A DNA stretch of 64,000 nt, taken from contig CAKMRJ010003334.1 of NCBI GenBank assembly GCA_928212115.1, positions 41,817,803 to 41,881,802 of the forward strand. The letters run 5' to 3'. Shown here in pieces: positions 46,001 through 56,128 of this stretch (positions are counted from its first letter, which is position 1; each line of letters opens with the position of its first letter). This DNA is from Lactuca virosa. Lineage: Eukaryota; Streptophyta; Magnoliopsida; Asterales; Asteraceae. A program made the translations under genes and the position numbers. Under the pieces are notes generated by a model that made no database searches, was not told where the DNA came from, and saw only the letters and a list, made by a program, of their open reading frames with translations.

Positions 46001-46631
46001 GATGCTCTACGGGAGGAAATGCATAACCCCGATTTGTTGGGGCGAGGTCGGTCAGCGAGTCATGGGGAGTACTGAAGTGGTACTCAAGACTACCGAGTTG
46101 ATCCAACAGGTCTGGAGCAAGCTCCAGACAGCTTAGAGTCGGCATAAGAGCTATGCCGACAAGCGCTGGTCAGACTTAGAGTTTTAGGTGAGAGATATGG
46201 TTCTCCTGAAGGTGTCACTTTGGAAATGTGTCATCCGGTTTAGGAAGCGGGGAAAGATGGGTCCCAGGTACATCGGTCCGTTCAGGATTTTGGCTCGGGT
46301 GGGTCGGGTTGCGTATCGACTAGATCTACCAGCCGAGCTTAGTCAGATCCAAAGTACGTTTCATGTCTCCCAGCCGTGGAAGTGTTTGGTGTATGATTCC
46401 GCAGTTGTTTCCTTGGAGGATATTCAGGTGGATGACCGTCTGAACTACGTTGAGAGGCCAGTGGCGATATTAGACCGGAAGACAAAAAACTTGAGGTACA
46501 AGGTTGTGCAGTTAGTGAAGGTGCAGTGGTTGCACCGCAAGGAGTCGGAGTGGACATGGGAGACAGAGGAGGAGATGGGGGAGCATTACCTAGGATTTTT
46601 TGGGGCAGCGGACTTCGAGGACGAAGTCTGA
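43092..46631 (+). pseudogene. Gypsy B pol: protease, RT, RNase H, integrase, chromodomain (decayed)
   Basis: Resumes gag at a damaged zinc knuckle (CFQFNQRGQKKAHC, second Cys replaced by Phe). Protease LFDSGATRSFV near 43400. RT from about 43990: GFISPSSSPWGAPILFVK, SKIDLRSGYHQMRV, FIDDILVYSK (active site FIDD instead of YVDD/YIDD). RNase H near 44780 (VYCDAS, YTDNKSL). Integrase zinc-binding region 45340-45560 (H..CLTCRK), core MDFITKLPR and FHPQTDGQSKRTIQNLEDML (acidic E kept). Chromodomain at about 46440-46600 (ERPVAILDRK, VQWLHRKESEWTWE). In-frame stops near 43567, 44017, 45253, 45552, 45756, 45923, 46134 and 46186 and frameshifts near 44095 and 44420 make it a pseudogene. Confidence 0.88.
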
Positions 46632-46634
46632 GAC

Positions 46635-46647
46635 AAGTGGGGGAGAA
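46635..46647 (+). other. Polypurine tract of element B
   Basis: AAGTGGGGGAGAA immediately before the 3' LTR start TGTAACGCC. Confidence 0.85.
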
Positions 46648-46648
46648 T

Positions 46649-48403
46649 TGTAACGCCTGGTTTCTGGTATGTATTCTAACCTTCAAATGATTGGATTTTA
46701 CAGAAGAACTCGACGAGTTGGATGCCCCAAACTCGTCGTGTTGGAACGTTGTTGGGCCCCGTAATTAAGTGACCAACTCGACGAGTTGGCGGCAAGAAAT
46801 GAAACCCTAATTTTGGGGTTTTGCACCCTATTTAAACACCTTAACCCTGGGTGTTTGCCTCATTTTCGAGCCTCCATTGTCCCTTAACCTAATCTCGAAA
46901 CCCTAAGGCATTTTTTAGTGTTGTGAGCCCATTTTGAGTGCATTTTGGTGTGTTTGAAGCTCTTGGAAGGAAGAGGAGCTTGGTGCAAGTTGGTGATTCA
47001 AGAGGGAGCTTCAAGATCTCGATTCCTTGCTTCAATTCAAGCACATTTCTGGTAAAAAGTCTCAACCTTGCTTAGTTTATGCTTAGATCTCCTTCTTAGG
47101 GTTATTTTGCATGTCTTAGTCAAGATGGAGTGTGTGATGGGAGTTGGACGTCCCACTGAGGCAAAACCCTTCAGATCTAGGGTTCTAAGGAGCTCTTGTG
47201 GCATAAAGGTGCCAGCTTTATGGTCTTAAGGGCTCCATGCATCCATTAAGCCCTTATTATGGTCTCTTTTAAGCTTTTAAGCTTCCTCTATCCTTGCATG
47301 TGATTAAAGTTGGAAACTTTACGTGACCTCTCAGCCTTTAAGGTCCAGATCTGCATCCATGAGCTCTATCTTGGAGATTTGGTGATTATTGATTAAGCCC
47401 TTAGCCTCTTAAGATAAGGGTTTGAGTTTAAGGGTAAAGTTGGAAACTTTACCCTTCTAGACGTATTTTCAGTTGAGATTTGATTGGGAGAACCTTAGTT
47501 TTGAGATTAACGACTTATTGGGTTAAGGGGTCTTGTTGACTGAAGAACTCGGCGAGTTCATGGGTGAACTCGGCGAGTTGGATGGGTTTTTCCTGACTCT
47601 GCTGAAAAAGGGGAAACTCGACGAGTCTATGGATGAACTCGGCGAGTTGGATCGACTTTTCACGATTCTGTGGTTTGATGTGTAACTCGGCGAGTTGATT
47701 CAACTCGGATCGTTGAATTTGACTTTGACTTTGATCAAGGTTAATTTTAAAGGGATTTCGTTTTATTTAGGGGTTGAGTGAGCTGATTTCCGGAGCCAGT
47801 GACTTATTCAGCTATCATCCGACATTTGAGGTGAGTTTCCTTACCGGACTTAGCGGGTCGAAGGCACCAAGGTCCGCCCATGTTTATATTATGTTGTTAG
47901 TGTGCTAGTTGTCTCCGTGACTCTTACATGTGTTGTGGCTATATGTTTTTCGGGTTAAGGCCCGATGTCAGGCGGGGCCCGATGGATATCTGTATGCTAT
48001 GTATCTCTGTGATGACTGCATGTGTATGTGTTTATTTTGATATATGTTATTATATGTTGGGCGGGGCCCGTTTTACCGATATCAGCTCAATGTCGTGCGG
48101 GGCCCGATGACGGGCAAGGCCCACTATATGTTTATTGTATGTTTGGTATGTGGTATTTTAGGAGAACTCACTAAGCTTTGTGCTTTCGGTTTTAGTTTAT
48201 GTTTCAGGTACTTCTGGTTCCAAGGGGAAGAGCTCGGGATCACTGCATTGCACACACCGTTAAGATTTCCGCTTATGATGTTTACTCTAATGTATGTCAA
48301 ATGATACTTGGAGTTTTGTTTAAATGTTTGAATGTTATTGGAAAATACTCTTTTATTTATTATTAAAAACAAAATTTTTGGGACCATATTTTTGAATGTT
48401 ACA
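46649..48403 (+). repeat. 3' LTR of element B (full length)
   Basis: 1755 bases, TGTAACGCC..GAATGTTACA. TATA-like CCCTATTTAAAC near 46828. AACTCGACGAGTT / AACTCGGCGAGTT palindromes at 46706-46790 and 47545-47702, GGGCGGGGCCCG hairpins at 47960-48115, conserved 'gaactcactaagctttgtgctt' block at about 48163-48185. Confidence 0.92.
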
Positions 48404-49213
48404 CTGACGTACTTCGTCGGCCAGGGCGGAAAGGATGCTCATGGGAAATTGATTATGGACATGCGTGAGAGTGGCGAGGTTCATATCGATCATCTAGCCA
48501 ATGATGATTTTGAGACAATGAAAAATATCGGGATTGTTTTGCTTTAGATTGAAATTCCTGATTTGATCAACATTCAAGTTGCAAAGGTGATAGACTTCTT
48601 AATTCATAATTCAAGAAAACATGTTGAATTATCATTCATCATCTATATTATGCTTTACGATTACAGGCTACAAGAAATTCAGGTGTTTCTATGATTCTTG
48701 AAGTGGGAGCAATGGAAACCAAGTGAAGGTTTGTTTCAGGAACGATATTAGCTACAATAGTTCCAAATGCTCTGATTTCATCCATGGCTAAGAACAATTA
48801 AATCAATGCATAGAAGGTGGTCGACAGAATGCTTGAAAGAATAATTTTGCCTACATCAAACCTCTTAAGTGTTAATCCCATTTATCAGACATACATCACC
48901 ACATTTGATCGGGTTACCCGGTATCAAGTTAAAAAGGGACCTTTTAAAACGGTAAATTCGGACTTCATTCCCTTAATGTGCAAAACAAATAATTGAGTGG
49001 CCTTTTAAAACAAACGTGACAAGTTCGTTGGGTTAAAATGGCATTTTCCCAATGTACAATAGTAAACTTTATTCTTTTACTGAATAAATTAATACAAAAA
49101 CTATTTTCTGCAAAATATAAGAATACAAATACCATTTTTATAACTTTACTATTACAAGGGGACACATCACACATAGACCATTTTATAATTTTTTATATTT
49201 CATGTAAATGTAA

Positions 49214-49268
<55 letters not shown>

Positions 49269-49324
49269 TAATTCTTGTAATTTTACTATTACACACAGAC
49301 CATTTTTATAATTTTGTCTATTTC
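48404..49324. other. Unclassified stretch with a coding-like fragment
   Basis: At 48412-48543 (plus) a frame reads through FVGQGGKDAHGKLIMD and GEVHIDHLANDDFE, then a stop at about 48546, with coding-like text continuing after the stop for about 60 codons. The composition looks like an old host-gene exon, but I do not recognise the family. The rest is AT-rich. Motif 'acatagaccatttttataattttactatt' recurs at about 49167, 49292 and 50999, and an (AT)n run is at 49216-49266. Confidence 0.4.
49216..49266. repeat. (AT)n microsatellite
   Basis: About 25 AT units. Reading frames across it are artefacts. Confidence 0.95.
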
Positions 49325-50976
49325 TATAACATCCCAAAAATCAAAAGTAAAATTTTCATTTTTCAAAAAAACCAAAAACCATAAATGTTTACAAAACATA
49401 GTTTCTAAAGGTCAAAATCACAAATCAGAGTATCCCAAAATCGAATCTCATAAAATCTGAAGGATGTGCATGATCAAGCCTTCGCCTTGCCCCAGTCACC
49501 AAAAGTACCTGAAACATAACACTTAAATTGTAAGCCAAAGTTTAGTGAGTGCCCCCAAAGTACCACCCACAACCAAACAAATATACATATTGCCTGCTGG
49601 GTCCACAGTCTCCCGACTGGATTACCCTGGCCCACAATCTCCCAATTGGATTGCCACTCTAGCCCACAATCTCCCGATTGAATTGCAACTTTGGCCCACA
49701 ATCTCCCGATTGGATTGCCACTGGCCCACAATCTCCTGATTGGATTGCCTAGGTTTGTTGGCCGACAGAAAAAAGCAGTGCAACCTCAACCCACCCACAC
49801 TATGTCGACATATGTAACAGATAACATATAGCAAGCAAATACAGGTAATCATACAGATCTGCCAATCTAACATATAATCAACATAGCATCATCCTATATA
49901 CCAGGATACATAACCTAGTGGGCCGACATTAGTGCCTCCGACCCATGAGTACAGTTAGGAGAAACTCACCTCACAGTCTGAAATGTAGCCGAACAAATCA
50001 CAACTCCAACTGTTGACTTTACATGTCACTTATACAACAAACAATGACCTAATCTCAAACTCCTGCTCAAAATACCCCTAAGTCAAACTTGGTCAAACCC
50101 TAGGTCAAAGGTCAAAAGTCAAAAAGTCAACGACGTCTACATAGACTGAGTACGCTCAGCGTACTCAGCCACTACCCCAACGTAGTGCACCCTTGCCCAG
50201 ATTACGGGGCATCAACGCCCAACGTACTCGACTGATCTTCTTTTTCTCTATTAAGTGCTTATTTCATTAAGATGTCACGTCTAAAGCTCAGATCTAGTTC
50301 CAAATAACATTCTAAGTCAATAAGTTTCCAACTTTATGACTTTCCAAGGCTAGAATGAGTCCAACAACCAAACCCTAACTTAATACACAAACTAAAACCT
50401 CATATCTCATGCATAAAGACAGGAAAGTGACCAAGATCACATTTTTATGGTTCTATGCACCTAAAAACATCTGGAATGACAGTTCTTATGGGTTAGAGTA
50501 AGCCACACTCATGAACACCAAGATTATGGGACTAAAAAGCATAAAAAGTTAAGAACTAGAAAGATCCAAAGAAAACATGCATCAATATCCAAACTTTATA
50601 CCTCCAAAGTACTTCTGGATCTAGGTTGCGTTGAGCTTCCAAGATGATTCCACTATCTTCTCCTTCCTTCAAAGAACACAAAACACACACTCTCAAGCTC
50701 AAAATGCTCGCACAATGGATTAGGGTTAGCAATGGATGATTTGGGAGATGGAGGTTGATGAGGGAGAAGGTCTTGAGGAGTTAATGATGCTTAAATAGGG
50801 CTTAAACCCTAAAAATTAGGGTTTGACCCCCAGCCACGTACGTCCGGCGTACGCTTGTGTACGTCCAACGTACTAACATGAAGGAGCGACTTCATTAAAC
50901 AAGCTACGGGACCAATATGCAAGAAAATTCTACTTTGGGTCAAAAATATAAATTTACCTAAACAATGAATGTTACA
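49325..50976 (-). mobile_element. Solo LTR I (minus strand, 1.65 kb)
   Basis: Starts TATAACATCCCAAAAA (terminal TG changed to TA) and ends AATGTTACA. Flanks ATTTC (49320-49324) and ACTTC (50977-50981) look like a TSD with one mutation. Contents follow LTRs A and D: conserved 'gtaagcc.aagtttagtgagt' block (about 49530), four copies of a roughly 33-base 'cccacaatctcccgattggattg' unit (49629-49748), 'gggccgacattagtgcc' (49920), and GTACGC..GCGTAC motifs at 50150-50166 and 50835-50872. No interior sequence. Confidence 0.8.
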
Positions 50977-50981
50977 ACTTC

Positions 50982-51756
50982 ATGTCAATGTAAGGACACA
51001 TAGACCATTTTTATAATTTTACTATTATACATTGACCATTGATTTAATTCTTACATTAGAGAGTTGTATGTTTATGTGTCCTTAAGAACAACAGTACACA
51101 ACATTTGCTAAATGTGTTATATTATTTGATATAATAAAAAATGGAAGATGAAAACGATACAAAATACATATCCAACATGTTTTCTAATTTTGTAAAATGA
51201 AAAACGAAAAATTTAATCGGTTTTAACCAAACATGTTTTCTAAAATATTCTACTAAAAACTGAAAATGAAAACTCCATTATTTTTCTAGAAAAAAATTTA
51301 TAAGAAACTATAAATAAATAAATAATGAGCTAAGTCTTCATAAATCAACAAAAAAAAAACTACTTTTCAAATATGGTATGTCACTGGCACGCGAGTGCCA
51401 TATAACATGACTGTAACCTGTAAAAATGGTGAAATTATCAAAAAAAAAAAATCGATAAAACGATGGATTATTTAAAAAATAACATGTGAATATCAAAATC
51501 AGAAAAGAAAAAAGAAATAAAAAATGTAGTAGTAATTTTTTGCGACATTTGCCCTGTATGTAAACACCGTATCCGTATGCCTCACTCTAAATATATAAAC
51601 ACCACATGATTTTGTTAAATGTTCTTACGGTGACATGAAAGAAGATAAAACAAGAGTATGATTACACGCTCCAAAAAAGATTTGATAATCCAATTGTCAA
51701 AATCGAACTTACTATAAAGATTTTCTTTTTCTTTTTTATATATATATAAAAAAAAA
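50982..51756. other. AT-rich intergenic DNA
   Basis: No gene, RNA or element end seen on either strand. It contains A-runs and a third copy of the 'acatagaccatttttataatttt' motif at the left. Confidence 0.6.
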
Positions 51757-52141
51757 GAGTATATTACACGAATGGTCCCTATGGTTTGGGGTAATTTGTA
51801 TATTTGGTCCCTAACTTATTTTTTTAACTCGGAAGGTCCCTATACTTTGTTTTTGTTGTGCACTTAGTCCCTGTCAGACCTAAAAAGACTATTTTGCCAT
51901 TGATTTTTTTATTTATTTAAATAAAGTGGGGTAGATAAGGTAAGGTAATGTGGAAGTGGGGTTGGGGTGTGTTTATTTAAATAAATTAAAAAATCAAGGA
52001 CAAAATAGTCTTTTTTAGGTAAGACAGGGACCAAGCACGCAACAAAAACAAACAATAGGGACCTTCCGAGTTAAAAAAGTAAGTTAGGGACCAAACGTGC
52101 AAATTACCCCAAAGCATAAGGACCATTCGTGTAATTTACTC
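51757..52141. mobile_element. Foldback MITE, about 385 bp
   Basis: Terminal inverted repeats of about 145 bases: the left arm starts GAGTATATTACACGAATGG and the right arm, reverse complemented, GAGTAAATTACACGAATGG. Pairing continues in 'ggtccctaactta', 'aactcggaaggtccctat' and 'aaaagactattttg', and inward through 'tatttaaata'. Flanked on both sides by T plus 8-9 A, which may be the target duplication. No transposase. The family cannot be named from the sequence alone. Confidence 0.8.
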
Positions 52142-52433
52142 TAAAAAAAATCCATTACATCGCGTACCTTTTAACACATGAATTAAACAAACTCCCTAAA
52201 TCATTTTATAATAAATAAAACCCACCCACAAAATTACGTTAGATTATAAATAAAAGAAAACCAAATAATAACCCAAAAACAATGCCTCTATTTTTATTTC
52301 TAATCAGGTCCATCATACTTGGATCAATCTGTACAAAATAGTTTCCTACACTATAAAATCACCTGCTGCATCCACAAGCGGTACCATGTGCAGCAAATGT
52401 TGTACATTTGACACCCGCAACTATGGGTCAGGG
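52142..52433 (-). other. 3' flank of the bromodomain gene
   Basis: AT-rich. It should contain the 3' UTR and polyadenylation region of the minus-strand gene ending at 52434. I cannot place the cleavage site. Confidence 0.5.
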
Positions 52434-55400
52434 TCAGAGCTGCAATGCTAAATCCGGTTGTTGCGGTGAACCGATGGATCCAGATGGTCCAACATTTAGG
52501 TCCGGTGGAACAGGAACCATAAACTGCCACTTTGTACCTTGTGCATGATTAGTTGTACCTTGAAACGTTATTCCCATTTTGGAAATATTTCTACCATTTT
52601 GGGGTATTATAATTTTATCGGTTTTTATGACAGTAGAATCTTCAATTTTAGGCGCTATTGGTCCTGAAGTCGATGGGGTTTCTGGGTTGTCAGTGGGTAA
52701 TTTGGGGGTATAATTGTAATTTTTGGGTGGAAAAAATGATGTTTCGTTTTCAAATGGCACGCCAGGTGGCAAGGCTTTTTCGATTTTCTTGGAAGCAATT
52801 TTCCAGACAATGGGGCCCATATTAGAAGCGAATCGAGCTAGGCTTCTCGCATAACCATGTTCAGCATGAAGACCAACCTAATTACATGAGAGGGGAAGGG
52901 TATTTATGACATTTTGGTTGATAATCACCTTTTTTGCTAAGGAATGGAAATATAAAAATAATTCTTAGCTGTTTTTGGAAAATATAAAATATTATTAGGT
53001 TGAATAAGTTTGCATTTTTGGTCCCCCCGAGTATAACCGATCTTTTCAATTTTGGTCCCAAAAAAATTTATCTTGCAATTTTGGTCCTTATTTGAGATAT
53101 TTGTACATTTTTGGTCCCTGTTTCAAGTTTTATGACTAATTTGGGGTCCAAAATTGCAAAACCAGCTATACTCATAGACCAAAATAGTCATTTTACTTTG
53201 AACAAGGACCAAAAATGTTACAAGAACCTCGAATAAGAACCAAAAATTGCAAAAGAAACCAAAATTGGAAAAAACAGCTATACCCAGGGACAAAAAATGT
53301 AATTTACTCCATTCCAACAAAGGATGAGAAAGAATCACATTCCATTAGGAATGCTCCATTCCTTTCCTGTGTTGTAAACAGACATTTTTTTTCCATTCCA
53401 TTCCTTCTTCCAAATAGTACATACCTAACACTACCTGATATATTGAACTTGTAGCTGTGTATTAAATAAAATTATGTTAAAATTTAAAACAACTTACAGC
53501 TAATAACTGTTTCTTTTCTCCACCAAAGTTGGAAAGCAGAGAATGATTTTGAGCAAAAATAGATGGATGAAACTCCTTGTAAGTATCGCGTCTACTTTCG
53601 TCTATAATAAAATGTTTGTTCCCATATTTCATATCTGCCCTCCTAATGTTAGCTGCAAGTTTTATAAAACAAATCATTAAATCCATTTTTTATACTTAAA
53701 TTAACAAAATTTAAAGATAACTAAAAGAAACCTGGAAACTCTTCATTCCAATCTGATGAGATTTCAGATTGATGTTCACCGTTGCGCGTACGATATGATG
53801 GATTATACATCGTGGGCCCACGTCTTAAATTGTAAGGAGTGGACTCATTGTCTACAGGAGTTGCCAGGGTGGCACCTGAGGTGGACTCAAGGACAGGAGG
53901 TGTGTCCAATGGGGGTCTGCCAGGTGGCTTTTTCAGGTGCTTGCTTGGAGGCCTGCCTCTTCTCACTACCTTTGGTTGCAGCTCACCACCTTCACCCTCT
54001 TGCCTCAGATTTTCAAAATCCCTTTTTGCTAATTCTTGTATAGATCTTGCCTAAAATTAACACAAATTCAAATTTTCACAATATAAATATAAAAATAAAT
54101 AAATATAGTTCAGAAAGAAGACTAATAAGCATACCTGCCGAAAGAAAATGGTGTCAGATGGGTTATACTGCATTGCGTTTGAACAGATTAAAAAAACATC
54201 CGTCTGTAAACACCAAAAGAAAACAAGATTGTTACATTTTTTGTTTAAAATAATACATATATTAAAAGGATAAATTATTTACTACAAAGACATGTAGAAA
54301 AGTAAAGAAAAGGGTATAGAAGTCTTTTATCAGTAAACAATACAAGTATGTTGCTATTAAAGACCTCATACCACAAATGCACTTCTCTTAATTATAAACA
54401 ACCAATGACTAACCTCCAATTCTTCAAGATTTGCATAAAGACCCTTGTTAAGTTTGCTCCTCACAGTGCTAAAATCCATAGGTTGCTCTATAATTTCATG
54501 GTAATCAGGAAGCTGAATATAAAAATCAAAAGTTAACATATCAGTTGTGAATTCTAAAGAACTTTCTAAGATCAATAACATAAACTTTCCAAACAAAGCA
54601 CCTCATCAGGATCAACAGGCTCAGAGAATACTGCATGAGTGTCCTTCCTGTAGATAAATTAAACATACCCAAAGAGCTATCTTAATCGATAAACTGTATA
54701 ATAAGAATTAAGAAACTAGAGGTGAAAGAAGAAAAGAAGGACATACTTTTGAAGTCTGTCAAGAATGAACACCAACAACTTTTTGTCTGGCAAAGGTGTA
54801 GTGGGTCCAGCTTCCGATGGTGATCCTGTCCACATATTAAATGGAAAAAATCAAGAAAAACGAAGACCATAAAAACTAAATGCTGGGAATTTCACAACAA
54901 GAAAAGAACAAAAAGGTTTTTGATTAAGACCATGCAGTGTGTGTGTGTCCATCGCTTTCTGAACCTTTCCACCCTACAAGCATAAAATTCACCACCATTG
55001 TTAAGCAAAGAAAAATTATCGTAGCTTGATGCACTTGATTAAAGACTCGACAAACACTCACAGTAAAAGGGAAAGTCAAAGTCACAGGGAAGTATTATCA
55101 AGCAAGATAAGAGCCAGATGGCAAGTACAGGTGAACTGAAAGAATATCAGAGAACAATAACACCATTAAATAAGAGACAAATTCCAACTTTTTCTGGGGA
55201 CATGATGGTGGATGAATGTTCTTTTTGTTACACGTAGAATACAGATTGGACAGATTTACAGGAAACAATCAATCAACGATGGATAAAGTAACGAAAGTAA
55301 CAATTTTAATTTCGGAAGCAGAAACTTTGGAAATTTAAAGGAGAAAAGAAATAAATATAAACACTTTTTACATAGATCCATAGATTTTAATTTATAGTCA

Positions 55401-56128
55401 CTGCACTATTTACTACAAACAAAACTTGACCAAGTCAAAACAAAGACATTCCACACTGTCTTCGGAATTCCGATCTGAGAAGAAAATTAAAAAAGAAAAA
55501 AGAAAAAAAGAAGGTCCGGATCACGCGCGAAAATCCCCAAAAAATCAGATTTAAAAACTGCAAAAAATCATATTTCCCTCGATTTTGTCAGTTTCGAAAT
55601 CCTTATACTTTCGTAAACCTCGTTATTTATTGTTTTCTCTCTGGTCTACTAATTTCGATTCGGGACAGCAGAATTTACAGCTCAAAAAAGGACCACTAAA
55701 CCCTAATTTTTTAGGCTTTTATGAAACATTACCTGATGATGAGTGAGGATACCACCAGATCCGGAGTTAATTTTGCGATTGTCAACATCAGCATTCGAAT
55801 CAGAGCCGCATGATGCCGAATTAATGGATGAAGATCGTACTAAATCAGTTGACAAATGTGGATGTTGATTCAATTGGGGCAAACGAACAACGAGCTTGAC
55901 TTTCTTCTCTTTCCTCTCATCATCGTCGTCGTCTTCATAGTACTCATCTTCATCAACAGATAGATCATCGGCAGCAGTAACAGAGTTAGGGTTCCGGCGA
56001 GCGGATCTCGGTTGTGATTGTTGGTAATTTTGCAATTCTTGTTCCTCTAGTGCTCGCTTTTTTAGATCTACTAACGATGGACGGCCTTTTTTCTTCTTCG
56101 TCGGCGTTGCTCCGCCTACTTTACCCAT
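52434..56128 (-). CDS. Bromodomain protein, plant BRD7/9-like family (nine exons, frameshift in exon 2)
   Basis: Exons, in transcription order: 56128-55733, 54971-54931, 54825-54747, 54647-54602, 54512-54414, 54203-54135, 54050-53732, 53652-53498, 52877-52434, all with GT..AG borders. Domains: acidic N-terminus (EDEYYEDDDDDE) after a KKKKGRPS motif; bromodomain over exons 3-7 (PLPDKKLLVFILDRLQ, DYHEIIEQPMDFSTV, acetyl-lysine-contacting Asn in AMQYNPSD); AT-hook-like RRGRPPS and PPGRPP; conserved C-terminal GLHAEHGYARSLARF. This layout fits the plant BRD family that works in SWI/SNF chromatin remodelling and reads acetylated histones in the nucleus. The start was chosen at MGKVGG, not the ATG 63 bases upstream, by analogy with the family. 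The exon lengths sum to 1648, not a multiple of 3: exon 2 holds (AC)5 and puts exon 3 out of frame. This is either a sequence error or a disabling mutation. Confidence 0.85.
52999..53310. mobile_element. Foldback MITE-like element in the last intron of the bromodomain gene
   Basis: About 310 bases forming an imperfect inverted repeat: left 'tttgcatttttggtcc', 'gagtataacc', 'ttttcaattttggtcc' and right complements 'ggacaaaaaatgtaattt', 'agctatacccag', 'accaaaattggaaaa'. It lies in intron 8 (52878-53497). No coding capacity and no clear TSD. Confidence 0.65.
54937..54946. repeat. (GT)5 / (AC)5 run in exon 2 of the bromodomain gene
   Basis: Within the 41-base exon. Exon 2 is in frame with exon 1 on entry (GGKVQKAMDT) but leaves two bases over where exon 3 (SPSEAGP) needs one. 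Dinucleotide repeats are prone to indels in replication and sequencing. Confidence 0.75.

Larger units (their letters stand above)
24877..48403 (+). mobile_element. Gypsy element B (Tekay-like chromovirus), interrupted and decayed
   Basis: Order: truncated 5' LTR (24877-25836), primer-binding site at 25840, leader, gag, Copia 3 insertion (27697-43086), protease, reverse transcriptase, RNase H, integrase, chromodomain, polypurine tract (AAGTGGGGGAGAA, about 46635-46647), 3' LTR (46649-48403). Gag-protease-RT-RNaseH-integrase order plus a C-terminal chromodomain identifies a Ty3/gypsy chromovirus; the Tekay lineage is my best estimate. Many in-frame stops and frameshifts make it inactive. The 5' target site is lost, and the base run after the 3' LTR is CTGAC. 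Confidence 0.85.
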
